A stretch of 64,000 nt of DNA from an uncultured bacterium (GTDB taxonomy: Bacteria > Bacillota > Clostridia > Oscillospirales > Oscillospiraceae), in assembly GCA_947383145.1 (NCBI GenBank), contig CANDCH010000005.1, positions 1-64,000 on the forward strand, written 5' to 3'. Below are positions 49,036 through 58,785 of this stretch, one piece after another; within the stretch, counting starts at the first letter, position 1, and every line of letters starts with the position of its first letter. A program made the translations under genes and the position numbers. The notes under the pieces are model-generated. The model was given only the letters and a program-made list of their open reading frames with translations, had not been told where the DNA came from and did not search any database.

Positions 49036-51552
49036 ATGGCTCAGCAGTCGGCACAATTTCAGCAGGCCCCGCCGCCGAAACGCAGGCGGAACGGAAATGG
49101 ACACGCCCGGAGGCGGGAGGAGCGCACCGCACGCTCCTCCCGGGAACCGGAGCGGATTTTCCCCGACCCCAAGACAGGGCTCACCGCCGCCCAGGCCGCA
49201 GAGCTTCTGGAGCAGGGGCTGGGTAATGAGGCGGTGGCCTCCAACGCCAAAACCACCGGGCAGATCATCCGGGAGAATACGCTTACCTTCTTCAATCTGG
49301 TATTCGTGGTTCTGGCGGTGATGCTGGTGATCTCGGGCCACTTCCGGGATATGATGTTCCTGGGCATCGCGGTGGTCAACTCTGTCATCGGCATTATCCA
49401 GCAGCTGCGCTCCCGGGCTACGCTGGAAAAGCTCACCCTGCTCAGCGAGAGCCGGGTGAAGGTGGTGCGGGACGGACAGCTGGGCACCGTTCCCGTCCAC
49501 AGGCTGGTGCGGGAGGACATTGTGGAGCTGGGGGCGGGGGACCAGATTCCCGCCGACGGGCCGGTGATGTCCGGACAGGTGACGGTGAACGAGGCCCTGA
49601 TCACCGGCGAGGCCGACCCCATTATCAAGGATGTGGGGGACGAGCTCTTGAGCGGCAGCTTTGTGGTGTCCGGGAAGTGCCGGGCAAGGCTGGACCGGGT
49701 GGGCTCGGCCAGCTATGCCTCCCGGCTGTCCCTGGAGGCCAAGGCCGACCAAGGGGTGGGCCGGTCTGAGATGATGAAGTCGCTGGACAAGCTGATCCGC
49801 TTCATCGGCTTTGCCCTCATCCCCATTGGCGCGGCGCTGTTTTACAATGAAATAGCTGTCCAGGGGAATACCTTTACAGATGCGGTACCTGCCGTGGTAG
49901 CCCTGCTCATCGGCATGATTCCCGAGGGGCTGTACCTGCTCACCAGCGTGGCGCTGGCGGTGTCTGTCATGCGGCTGGCCCAGGGGCGGACGCTGGTCCA
50001 TGAGATGGCGGCGGTGGAGACCCTGGCCCGGGTGGACGTGCTGTGCGTGGACAAGACGGGCACCATCACCCAGCCGGAGATGGCGGTGCGGGAAGTGGTG
50101 CCCCTGGACGAGGAGCGGTATCCCGCCGGAAGGGTGGAGGAGATTTTCAACGCCTATTACCGGGCCATCGACGCGGACAACGACACCGCCCGGGCCATGG
50201 CGGAGCGGTTCAGCAAGCCGTCCCTGTGGATGGCGGAGCGGACCGTGCCCTTCACCTCCGCCCATAAATGGTCGGCGGTGGCGTTCAAAACCTATGGGGC
50301 CTACGCGGTGGGAGCGCCCGAGTTTATTATGGGCCCGAGGTACGCAGACCTGGAGCACATGGTGGCCCCCTATCAGCGGGAGGGGTGCCGGGTGTTGTTG
50401 CTGGCCAAATGCGCCAACGCGCCCACCATGGAGGGCGGGCTCACCGGCGCGGTGGAGCCGGTGGCTCTGGCGGTGATCAACAACCCCATCCGTGAGGAGG
50501 CCCCCAAGACCTTCCAGTATTTTGCTCAACAGGGGGTGGCGGTGAAGGTCATCTCCGGCGACAACCCGTCCACCGTGTCCGCCGTGGCGGTGCAGGCCGG
50601 CGTCAAGGACGCGGAGCGCTATGTGGACGCCGCCACGCTGAAGGAGGCGGCGGACTACGACCGGGCGGTGCGGGAGTACAGCGTGTTCGGGCGGGTGACG
50701 CCGGACCAGAAGCGCAAGCTGGTGAAGGCCCTACAGCGGGGGGGCCACACGGTGGCCATGACCGGCGACGGCGTCAACGACGTGCTGGCCCTGAAGGACG
50801 CGGACTGCGGCATTGCCATGGCCTCCGGGGCGGAGGCGGCGGCCCAGGTGGCTCAGGTGGTGCTGCTGGACTCCAATTTTGCCGCCATGCCTCAGGTGGT
50901 GCAGGAGGGCCGGCGGGTCATCAACAATATTCAGCGCGCGGCGGCGCTGTACCTGGTGAAAAATATCATGTCCCTGTTTCTGTCCCTCATCAACCTGGTG
51001 GCGGGATTCCCCTCGCCCTTCATTCCCATCCAGCTCACCCTCATCAGCGCGCTGACCATTGGCGCGCCGTCCTTTGTGCTGGCCCTGGAGCCCAACCATG
51101 AGATCGTAAAGGGGCGCTTTATGACCAACGTGCTCCGCCGGGCCCTGCCGGGGGGGCTGACCAACGTGCTGCTCATTGTGGGAATCCAGCTGTTTACGCT
51201 GGCCTTTGATTTTGAGCGGGTCACCCTGTCCACCCTGGCCACCGTCATCATGGGCGAGGTGGGCCTGCTGGTGCTGTATTACATCTCTAAGCCGCTGGAC
51301 TGGAAGCGCTGGACGCTGCTGGGGGTTATGTCGGCCGCCTTTGTGGTGGCGGTCCTGGGCTTTGGAGACTTTTTCCAACTCTCGCCGCTGGATTTCCAGG
51401 CCGGACTGGTGATTGTGGTATTTCTGATGCTCACCCCGTCGGTGATCTATGTGTTGGAGCGGGGGATGGAGCTGGCTGAGCTGCTGGCCGATCTTTGCAA
51501 AAAGAAGCTGAGCGGTATGCCGTCAAAGAGCTCCGCTCTTCGTGACCGATAA
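49036..51552 (+). CDS. P-type cation-transporting ATPase (CtpE-like), 838 aa
   Basis: It has the actuator motif LITGEADPI, a membrane motif IPEGLYLLTSVALAV (PEGL instead of PEAL), phosphorylation site CVDKTGTIT (Asp near 337), and the hinge MTGDGVNDVLALKDADCGIA. PEGL with this spacing is what I recall for CtpE-type P-type ATPases, proposed calcium or divalent-cation transporters. The ion is not shown by the sequence. Start 49,036 is chosen for AAAAGGAG upstream; an earlier in-frame ATG at 48,982 is possible. The N-terminal 30 residues are basic (PPPKRRRNGNGHARRR). Confidence 0.88.
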   Translation: MAQQSAQFQQAPPPKRRRNGNGHARRREERTARSSREPERIFPDPKTGLTAAQAAELLEQGLGNEAVASNAKTTGQIIRENTLTFFNLVFVVLAVMLVISGHFRDMMFLGIAVVNSVIGIIQQLRSRATLEKLTLLSESRVKVVRDGQLGTVPVHRLVREDIVELGAGDQIPADGPVMSGQVTVNEALITGEADPIIKDVGDELLSGSFVVSGKCRARLDRVGSASYASRLSLEAKADQGVGRSEMMKSLDKLIRFIGFALIPIGAALFYNEIAVQGNTFTDAVPAVVALLIGMIPEGLYLLTSVALAVSVMRLAQGRTLVHEMAAVETLARVDVLCVDKTGTITQPEMAVREVVPLDEERYPAGRVEEIFNAYYRAIDADNDTARAMAERFSKPSLWMAERTVPFTSAHKWSAVAFKTYGAYAVGAPEFIMGPRYADLEHMVAPYQREGCRVLLLAKCANAPTMEGGLTGAVEPVALAVINNPIREEAPKTFQYFAQQGVAVKVISGDNPSTVSAVAVQAGVKDAERYVDAATLKEAADYDRAVREYSVFGRVTPDQKRKLVKALQRGGHTVAMTGDGVNDVLALKDADCGIAMASGAEAAAQVAQVVLLDSNFAAMPQVVQEGRRVINNIQRAAALYLVKNIMSLFLSLINLVAGFPSPFIPIQLTLISALTIGAPSFVLALEPNHEIVKGRFMTNVLRRALPGGLTNVLLIVGIQLFTLAFDFERVTLSTLATVIMGEVGLLVLYYISKPLDWKRWTLLGVMSAAFVVAVLGFGDFFQLSPLDFQAGLVIVVFLMLTPSVIYVLERGMELAELLADLCKKKLSGMPSKSSALRDR

Positions 51553-51555
51553 AGG

Positions 51556-51590
51556 AAAGCGCCCCGCCCGGATAACGGGCGGGGCGCTTT
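51556..51590 (+). terminator. Terminator of the P-type ATPase gene
   Basis: AAGCGCCCCGCCCG pairs with CGGGCGGGGCGCTT around GATAA. Confidence 0.85.
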
Positions 51591-51774
51591 GGAGGTTTCC
51601 CCCCAGACGCTTCCCCGCATCGGGAGCTTTTCTGTTCCTTACTGACTTTTCTGGGAAAAAATGTCAGAAAAAGCGCAAAAAATTATAGGAAATACCAATT
51701 TTGCACTTGCAATTCTGAAAAAAGAATTCTACAATAGAGCTCGGAAAGTATTGGAACGAGGGGGGAGAGGCGGA

Positions 51775-52485
51775 ATGACGCGGGTGGCGCTGGTGGATGC
51801 CGATCCGCTGTGCAGGGAACGGCTTCAAGCCTATTTGGACCGGTTTTCCGAGGAGCTTGGGGAGCGGTTCCGGGTGCGGGCTTTTGAGGACGGCGAGCAG
51901 ATTATACAGAATTACCGAGCGGAATATGACATCATTTTGATGGATGTTGAGCTTCAGTTTGTGGACGGCGTCACCGCCGCCCAGGAAATCCGCAGGCAGG
52001 ACGGCCGGGTGGTCATTATTTTCCTCTCCGGGCTGGACGCCTGCGCCGCGGTGAAGGGATATCAGGTGGGGGCGCTGGACTTTTTGCTCAAACCCACCGC
52101 CTATGCGGCCTTTTCCAGTGCTATGGTGCGGGCGCTGGACCGCCTGCGCAGGAGACGCCGGTATATCTATGTGGCTAACAAGGGCGGCGTCCTCCGGTTG
52201 GACTGCGCCCGTATCCACTACATTGAGGTGGACGGCCGGGATTTGGTCTACCACACCGCGGACGGCGACCTCACCGGCCCCGGGACTCTGCGGGAGGTGG
52301 AGGACAGCCTGACGCCTGGGACGTTTTTCCGCTGCGGCAAGGGGTGCCTGGTGAATCTGGAGCACGTGGACGGCCTGTTCAATGGAGACGCGCTGGTTCA
52401 CGGCGCCATGGTTCAGGTGAGCCGCTCCAAACGAAAGGCGTTTCTGGATGCCTTTAACCGCTGTGTTAACGAGGTGTGGGCCTGA
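51775..52485 (+). CDS. LytTR-family response regulator, 236 aa
   Basis: The receiver domain starts RVALVDADPLCRERLQAYLD, with Asp in DIILMDVELQFVDG and Lys in DFLLKPTAYAAF. The C-terminal LytTR DNA-binding domain has YIYVANKGGVLRLDCARIHY and FFRCGKGCLVNLEHVDG. GAGGGGGGAGAGG precedes ATG 51,775. No kinase is adjacent, so it is an orphan regulator. Confidence 0.9.
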   Translation: MTRVALVDADPLCRERLQAYLDRFSEELGERFRVRAFEDGEQIIQNYRAEYDIILMDVELQFVDGVTAAQEIRRQDGRVVIIFLSGLDACAAVKGYQVGALDFLLKPTAYAAFSSAMVRALDRLRRRRRYIYVANKGGVLRLDCARIHYIEVDGRDLVYHTADGDLTGPGTLREVEDSLTPGTFFRCGKGCLVNLEHVDGLFNGDALVHGAMVQVSRSKRKAFLDAFNRCVNEVWA

Positions 52486-52505
52486 CCGGCGGATGCGAAA
52501 CGGGA

Positions 52506-52551
52506 GAGCGCCCGCAGCCAGCCTGCCGCTGGCTGCGGGCGCTCCGTTTTT
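52506..52551. terminator. Terminator between convergent lytTR and nifU
   Basis: GAGCGCCCGCAGCCAGC pairs perfectly with GCTGGCTGCGGGCGCTC (17 bp), followed on the plus strand by CGTTTTT. It can serve both genes. Confidence 0.9.
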
Positions 52552-52562
52552 GGCGTTTTGGG

Positions 52563-53003
52563 TTATGCGTGGTGGTCGTGCTCATGGCAGCAGGAGCAGT
52601 CTCCGCCGCAGAATTGCTCCGGCTCGTAGGCGATGCCGTTTTTGTCATAGTAGTCCTTGATGGCGGCGCGCACCGCCTCCTCCGCCAGCACGGAGCAGTG
52701 AATTTTGTGGGCGGGCAGACCGTCCAGCGCCTCCACCACCGCCTGATTGGTGAGTTTCAGGGCCTCGTCCACAGGCTTACCCTTGATGAGCTCGGTGGCC
52801 ATGGAGCTGGTGGCGATGGCGCTGCCGCAGCCGAAGGTCTCGAACTTTACGTCCACAATGACGCCGTCCTCAATTTTGAGGTACATTTTCATGATGTCGC
52901 CGCACTTGGCGTTGCCCACCTCGCCCACGCCGTCGGCGTTCTCAATCTCGCCCACGTTGCGGGGATTGCGGAAGTGGTCCATCACCTTTTCACTGTATAA
53001 CAT
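52563..53003 (-). CDS. nifU: NifU/IscU-type Fe-S scaffold protein, 146 aa
   Basis: Begins MLYSEKVMDHFRNPRNVGEI. The three cluster-binding Cys are in GNAKCGDIM, TFGCGSAIA and KIHCSVLAEEA. The C-terminus adds an unusual Cys/His tail (FCGGDCSCCHEHDHH). It accepts sulfur from the desulfurase encoded just upstream; the two genes overlap by 14 nt. Whether the cell uses it as the general housekeeping scaffold cannot be told from this window. Confidence 0.93.
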   Translation of the reverse strand: MLYSEKVMDHFRNPRNVGEIENADGVGEVGNAKCGDIMKMYLKIEDGVIVDVKFETFGCGSAIATSSMATELIKGKPVDEALKLTNQAVVEALDGLPAHKIHCSVLAEEAVRAAIKDYYDKNGIAYEPEQFCGGDCSCCHEHDHHA

Positions 53004-54177
53004 ATTGACGCTCTCCTCTCTGTAATGCTTTCCAAACGGGAGACATCTCCCGGAGATAGCTGACCACCTCGGCGACCGCCCGGATGATCTGTTCCACATC
53101 CTCCATGGTGTTCTCCCGGTCCAGGGTGAGGCGCAGGGAGCCGTGGGCCACCTCGTGGGGCCTGCCGATGGCCAGCAGCACGTGGCTGGGGTCCAGGGAG
53201 CCGGAGGTGCACGCCGACCCGGAGGAGGCGGCAATGCCCTTGTCGTCCAGCAGCAGCAGCAGGGACTCCCCCTCAATGCCCTCGAAGCAGAAGTTCACGT
53301 TGCCGGGGAGGCGTTGCTCCCGGTCGCCGTTGAGGACGGAATGGGGAATTTTAGACAGGCCCTCAATGAGGGCGTCCCGGAGCTTTTGGGCGTGGGCGGC
53401 GTTATCCGCCATGTGGGCCTCGGCATCCGCCAGGGCGGCGGTCATGCCCAGAATGCCGGGGAGGTTTTCCGTACCCGCCCGCCGGCCGGATTCCTGAGCC
53501 CCGCCGTGGATGAAGGTGAGCAGGGGAGCTCCCCGGCGGACATACAGCGCGCCTACCCCCCGGGGCCCGTGGAACTTATGGCCGGACAGGGACAGCATAT
53601 CAATATTCTGGGCGTTCACGTCGATGGGCAGGTGGCCTACGGCCTGAACGGCGTCGGTATGGAAAGGAACGCCCTTCTCCCGGCACAGGGCCCCGATTTC
53701 GGCGATGGGCTGGATGGTGCCGATCTCGTTGTTGGCATACATGACGGATACCAGAGCGGTGTCCTCCCGGATGGCGGCGGCCACATCCTCCGCCTTGACG
53801 ATGCCGCTCTCACCCACAGGGAGGAGCGTGACCTCGAAGCCCTCCTTTGCCAGGCCGTCCATGGTGTGGAGGACGGCGTGGTGCTCGATGGCCGTGGTGA
53901 CGAGGTGCTTCTTGCCCTTTTTTGCCCCAACCTTGGCGGCGCTGACAATGGCCTGGTTGTCCGCCTCGCTGCCGCCGGAGGTGAAATAGATTTCCTGGGG
54001 CTGGGCCCCGATGGCCCGCGCCACCGCCTGTCTGGCGGACTGCATGGCCTCCTTGGCCAGCTGGCCGGGGGTGTGGAGGCTGGAGGGGTTACCCCAGAAC
54101 CGGTCCATGGCGTCCAGCATGGCCTTTTGAGCCAGCGGGCTTGTTTTCGTGGTCGCGGCGTTGTCCGCGTATATCAT
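52990..54177 (-). CDS. nifS: Cysteine desulfurase, NifS/IscS type, 395 aa
   Basis: PLP enzyme releasing sulfur from cysteine. IYADNAATTKTSPLA is the standard start. The PLP Lys is in SLSGHKFHGPRGVGALYVR, the catalytic Cys is in SSGSACTSGSLDPSHVL, and HTDAVQAVGHLPI is conserved. Coupled to nifU downstream. Confidence 0.95.
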   Translation of the reverse strand: MIYADNAATTKTSPLAQKAMLDAMDRFWGNPSSLHTPGQLAKEAMQSARQAVARAIGAQPQEIYFTSGGSEADNQAIVSAAKVGAKKGKKHLVTTAIEHHAVLHTMDGLAKEGFEVTLLPVGESGIVKAEDVAAAIREDTALVSVMYANNEIGTIQPIAEIGALCREKGVPFHTDAVQAVGHLPIDVNAQNIDMLSLSGHKFHGPRGVGALYVRRGAPLLTFIHGGAQESGRRAGTENLPGILGMTAALADAEAHMADNAAHAQKLRDALIEGLSKIPHSVLNGDREQRLPGNVNFCFEGIEGESLLLLLDDKGIAASSGSACTSGSLDPSHVLLAIGRPHEVAHGSLRLTLDRENTMEDVEQIIRAVAEVVSYLREMSPVWKALQRGERQYVIQ

Positions 54178-54309
54178 GACGTGTCCATCTCCTTATCTTG
54201 AGCGTTTGGAGCCGTTGTGAGCGGCGCGGCTTCACCGAAGCGGGGCGAGCGCGGACCGCCGGCAGGCGAGACGTGATCTCTAAAGAATGCGCGAACATCT
54301 ATGTGGGAA

Positions 54310-54338
54310 ATCATACCGTAAAAAGCATACCTTGTCAA
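54310..54338 (-). promoter_or_regulatory. Promoter of nifS-nifU
   Basis: Read leftward, a perfect TTGACA and TATGAT are 17 nt apart, about 130 nt before the nifS start. Confidence 0.82.
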
Positions 54339-54382
54339 TAGGATTTATAAGAATTCTTTTTGGAAAGCGCTCTGGATGAAAT

Positions 54383-54475
54383 GAATAATGAGGGTGATTA
54401 TTCCGGGAATATGTGAATAGTTATCCGAATATGTGGAATATTACCCGGACGGGCCGGGAGAAAATCGGATAACTA
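54383..54475. promoter_or_regulatory. Repeat cluster upstream of argG, candidate arginine-regulator sites
   Basis: Three patterns overlap. GAATAAT-N7-ATTATTC is a palindrome at about 54,383-54,403. GAATATGTGAATAGTTATCC (54,407-54,426) and GAATATGTGGAATATTACCC (54,427-54,446) are 20-bp tandem repeats. TAGTTATCCG (54,418) is inverted as CGGATAACTA (54,466). GAATA-type half sites resemble ArgR/AhrC boxes only loosely. Confidence 0.45.
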
Positions 54476-54488
54476 TGCAAAAAATCAC

Positions 54489-54517
54489 TTGTCAACAGGG
54501 AAGCGGGGTAGTATACT
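54489..54517 (+). promoter_or_regulatory. Promoter of the arginine operon
   Basis: TTGTCA (54,489-54,494) and TATACT (54,512-54,517) with a 17-nt spacer lie about 55 nt before argG. Confidence 0.8.
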
Positions 54518-54573
54518 CTTACAAACAGCGCACAAGAGCGCCCTGTTACCATAGAAAATTGGAGGGAATCACC

Positions 54574-55788
<1,215 letters not shown>

Positions 55789-55962
55789 GAGCAACGGTTA
55801 AAATTGCCGCCTATATCCCGGCCGGAGCCCAGCGAAGCGGGTCCGGCCGGGGAAGGAGGCGCAAGGAAGCGGGCGAAGTTTTTGCCGCAGGCGGAAACGG
55901 AGCCGAGCGGACTTTGCGCCGACGCGGCGAGGCGTGATAACATAGTAAGCGAGGTAATCATT

Positions 55963-57381
55963 ATGAAACTCTGGGCGGGCCGTTTCCAGAAGGAGACCGA
56001 CACCCTGGTCAACGACTTCAACTCGTCCATCGGCTTTGACGCCCGGCTGTACGAGCAGGATATCCGGGGCTCCATGGCCCACGCCGCCATGCTGGGCAAA
56101 ACCGGGGTCATCGAGGCCCACGAGGCGGAGAAGATCGTGGAGGGCCTCCGGGCCATCCTGGCGGACATCGAGGCGGACCGGGTGGAGTTCTCCCTGGACA
56201 ACGAGGACATCCACATGAACATCGAGGCCCTGCTGACGGAGCGTATCGGCCAGACAGGCAAGCGCCTTCACACCGCCCGGTCCCGCAACGACCAGGTGGC
56301 CACCGACTTCCGGCTGTACGTGAAGGAGGAGATCCCCCACATCATCGGGCTGGTGCTGGACCTGGAGCGGGTGCTGGTGAAGAAGGCAAAGGCCAACCTG
56401 TCCACCGTCATGCCGGGCTATACCCACCTTCAGCGGGCCCAGCCCACCACCTTCGGCCACTACATGATGGCCTACGCCAACATGCTCAAGCGGGACGTGA
56501 CTCGGCTGGAGGACTGTTTGGAGCGGATGGATGAGTGCCCCCTGGGCTCTGGGGCGCTGGCCACCTCCACCTATCCGGTGGATCGGTTCCAGACCGCCGC
56601 CGCCCTGGGCTTCGCCAAGCCCACCGATAACTCCATGGACTCCGTGGCCGGCCGGGACTACGCCATTGAGCTGCTGTCCGCCCTGTCCATTCTGATGATG
56701 CACCTGTCCCGGTTCTCCGAGGAGATCATCCTCTGGTGCTCCTGGGAGTTCAAGTTCGTGGAGCTGGACGACGCCTATTCCACCGGGTCCTCCATCATGC
56801 CCCAGAAGAAGAATCCCGACGTGGCCGAGCTGGTCCGGGGCAAGACCGGGCGGGTGTACGGCTCCCTCATCACCCTGCTCACCGTGATGAAGGGCCTGCC
56901 CCTGGCCTATAACAAAGACATGCAGGAGGACAAAGAGCCGGTGTTCGATGCCATCGACACCGTGGAGCTGTGCGTCCCCGTGTTTTCCGCCATGCTGGAC
57001 ACCCTCACCGTGAAGGACCGAAACATGGCCCGGGCGGCGTCGGTGGGCTTCATCAACGCCACCGACTGCGCCGACTACCTGGTGAAGAAGGGGATGCCCT
57101 TCCGGGAGGCGTATATGATCGTGGGCCGGCTGGTGCATATGTGCATCCGCACCGGCGAGAGCCTGGACACCCTGCCTCTGAAGGACTTCCGGGCCATCTC
57201 GGGCCTGTTCGACGAGAGCGTGTACGACGCCCTCCAGCTCAAGACCTGCGTCAACGAGCGAAAGGTGTACGGCGGCCCTTCGGAGGAGAGCGTGAAGATG
57301 CAGATCGCGCTGATCGAGGAATTTGTGGAGGCCCGGTCGGGTATCATCGGAGGGGCGCATGGACCTGTTACCTTATCTTAA
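55963..57381 (+). CDS. argH: Argininosuccinate lyase, 472 aa
   Basis: Releases arginine and fumarate. MKLWAGRFQKETDTLVNDFN is the conserved start. HTARSRNDQVATDFRLYV and the mobile loop GSSIMPQKKNPDVAEL with the catalytic Ser are intact. It follows argG after a GC-rich 174-nt spacer, and its last 23 nt overlap the PAS gene. Confidence 0.96.
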   Translation: MKLWAGRFQKETDTLVNDFNSSIGFDARLYEQDIRGSMAHAAMLGKTGVIEAHEAEKIVEGLRAILADIEADRVEFSLDNEDIHMNIEALLTERIGQTGKRLHTARSRNDQVATDFRLYVKEEIPHIIGLVLDLERVLVKKAKANLSTVMPGYTHLQRAQPTTFGHYMMAYANMLKRDVTRLEDCLERMDECPLGSGALATSTYPVDRFQTAAALGFAKPTDNSMDSVAGRDYAIELLSALSILMMHLSRFSEEIILWCSWEFKFVELDDAYSTGSSIMPQKKNPDVAELVRGKTGRVYGSLITLLTVMKGLPLAYNKDMQEDKEPVFDAIDTVELCVPVFSAMLDTLTVKDRNMARAASVGFINATDCADYLVKKGMPFREAYMIVGRLVHMCIRTGESLDTLPLKDFRAISGLFDESVYDALQLKTCVNERKVYGGPSEESVKMQIALIEEFVEARSGIIGGAHGPVTLS

Positions 57382-57736
57382 AAGCGTGGTGGACCAGGAC
57401 CGCTGTCCTGTGGTGCTGTGCGATCTGGAGCACACCGTCATTTACATGAACCCGGCGGCCTGTGCGCGGTATGCCAAGAGCGGCGGCGGGGCCCTGGTGG
57501 GCAAGAGCATTTTCGCCTGCCATCCCCCCGAGGCCAACGAGATGATCCGGCGGGTGGCGGATTGGTTCGCCCAGAGCGAAAAGCACAATTTGATGTACAC
57601 CTTCCGAAACGACAAAGAGAACAAGGATGTATATATGGTAGCCCTGCGGGACGAAAACGGGGCGCTCATCGGCTATTATGAGAAGCACGAGTACCGGGAC
57701 CGGGAGACTATGGCGCGGTATGAGTTCAAGCCGTGA
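57359..57736 (+). CDS. PAS-domain protein in the arginine operon, 125 aa
   Basis: A single PAS fold: VVLCDLEHTVIYMNPAACAR, GKSIFACHP, then the C-terminal sheet (LMYTFRNDKENKDVYMVALR, GYYEKHEYRD). It has no output domain. GGAGGGG precedes ATG 57,359 inside the end of argH, so translation is coupled. A ligand- or redox-sensing role linked to arginine synthesis is inference from position. Confidence 0.75.
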   Translation: MDLLPYLKSVVDQDRCPVVLCDLEHTVIYMNPAACARYAKSGGGALVGKSIFACHPPEANEMIRRVADWFAQSEKHNLMYTFRNDKENKDVYMVALRDENGALIGYYEKHEYRDRETMARYEFKP

Positions 57737-57753
57737 CAAGGACGTGACGGATT

Positions 57754-58695
57754 ATGACAAAACCAAAAATCTACATCGACGGCAGGGAGGGCACCACCGG
57801 CCTGCAGATTTACGAGCGGCTGGGGGGCCAGGACGACATTGAGCTGCTCCTCATCGACGAGGACAAGCGGAAGGATACGGAGGAGCGGCGGAAGCTGCTC
57901 AACGCCGCCGACCTGGTGTTTCTGTGCCTGCCCGACGCCGCCGCCCGCGAAGCGGTTTCCCTTGTCAGCAATGAGAAAACCAAGGTGATCGACTGTTCCA
58001 CCGCCCACCGCACAGCCCAGGGCTGGACCTACGGCTTCCCGGAGCTCCACTCACAGCGGGAGAAGATTAGGACCGCAAAGCGGGTGGCAAATCCCGGCTG
58101 CTACGCCAGCGGGTTCCTTTCCCTGGTACGGCCCCTGGTGGAGATGGGGGCGCTGGACCCGTCGGAGCGGGTGGTGTGCCACGCCCTGTCGGGCTACACC
58201 GGGGCGGGGAAGAAGGCCGTCGCCCAATATGGGGACCCGGCGCGTGAGCCGGAGCTGGATTCTCCCCGGCACTACGCCGTGACCCTGGCCCACAAGCACA
58301 TCCCGGAAATGCGGTTGGTGAGCGGCCTCACCCGCAAGCCTATTTTCATGCCCATGATCTGTGATTTTCCCCAGGGCATGACGGTGACGGCGGCGCTGTT
58401 TGCCGACCAGCTGAAGGGGGCTCGGTCCATCGAGGCCCTCCGGGCGCTGTATGGCGAATACTATGCCGGAAGTCCTGTCGTTCAGCTCCGGCCCGCGGAC
58501 GCGCCCAGCTGCGGCTTCATCGGTTCCAACAACCTGGCGGGGAAGGATACGCTGCAAATCTTTGTCAACGGCAATGGGGAGCAGCTGATGCTCACCGCCC
58601 GGCTGGACAACCTGGGCAAGGGCGCCTCCGGCGCGGCGGTGCAGAATATGAACCTGATGCTGGGTTTCGAGGAGACCAAGGGCCTGAATTTATAA
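57754..58695 (+). CDS. argC: N-acetyl-gamma-glutamyl-phosphate reductase, short type, 313 aa
   Basis: Begins KIYIDGREGTTGLQIYERL and has the catalytic Cys in KRVANPGCYASGFLSLVRPL. His is in HKHIPEMR. The sequence and length (about 310 against about 345 residues) match the type 2 ArgC group. Third step of arginine synthesis, NADPH-dependent. Confidence 0.94.
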   Translation: MTKPKIYIDGREGTTGLQIYERLGGQDDIELLLIDEDKRKDTEERRKLLNAADLVFLCLPDAAAREAVSLVSNEKTKVIDCSTAHRTAQGWTYGFPELHSQREKIRTAKRVANPGCYASGFLSLVRPLVEMGALDPSERVVCHALSGYTGAGKKAVAQYGDPAREPELDSPRHYAVTLAHKHIPEMRLVSGLTRKPIFMPMICDFPQGMTVTAALFADQLKGARSIEALRALYGEYYAGSPVVQLRPADAPSCGFIGSNNLAGKDTLQIFVNGNGEQLMLTARLDNLGKGASGAAVQNMNLMLGFEETKGLNL

Positions 58696-58785
58696 AGGAA
58701 GGCGAAACGTAGTTTTGCCCTAAAAGTACTTTTTGATCCCTTTTCTTTCAAGAAAAAGGATGAACAACAAAAAGGGGTTATAGGA

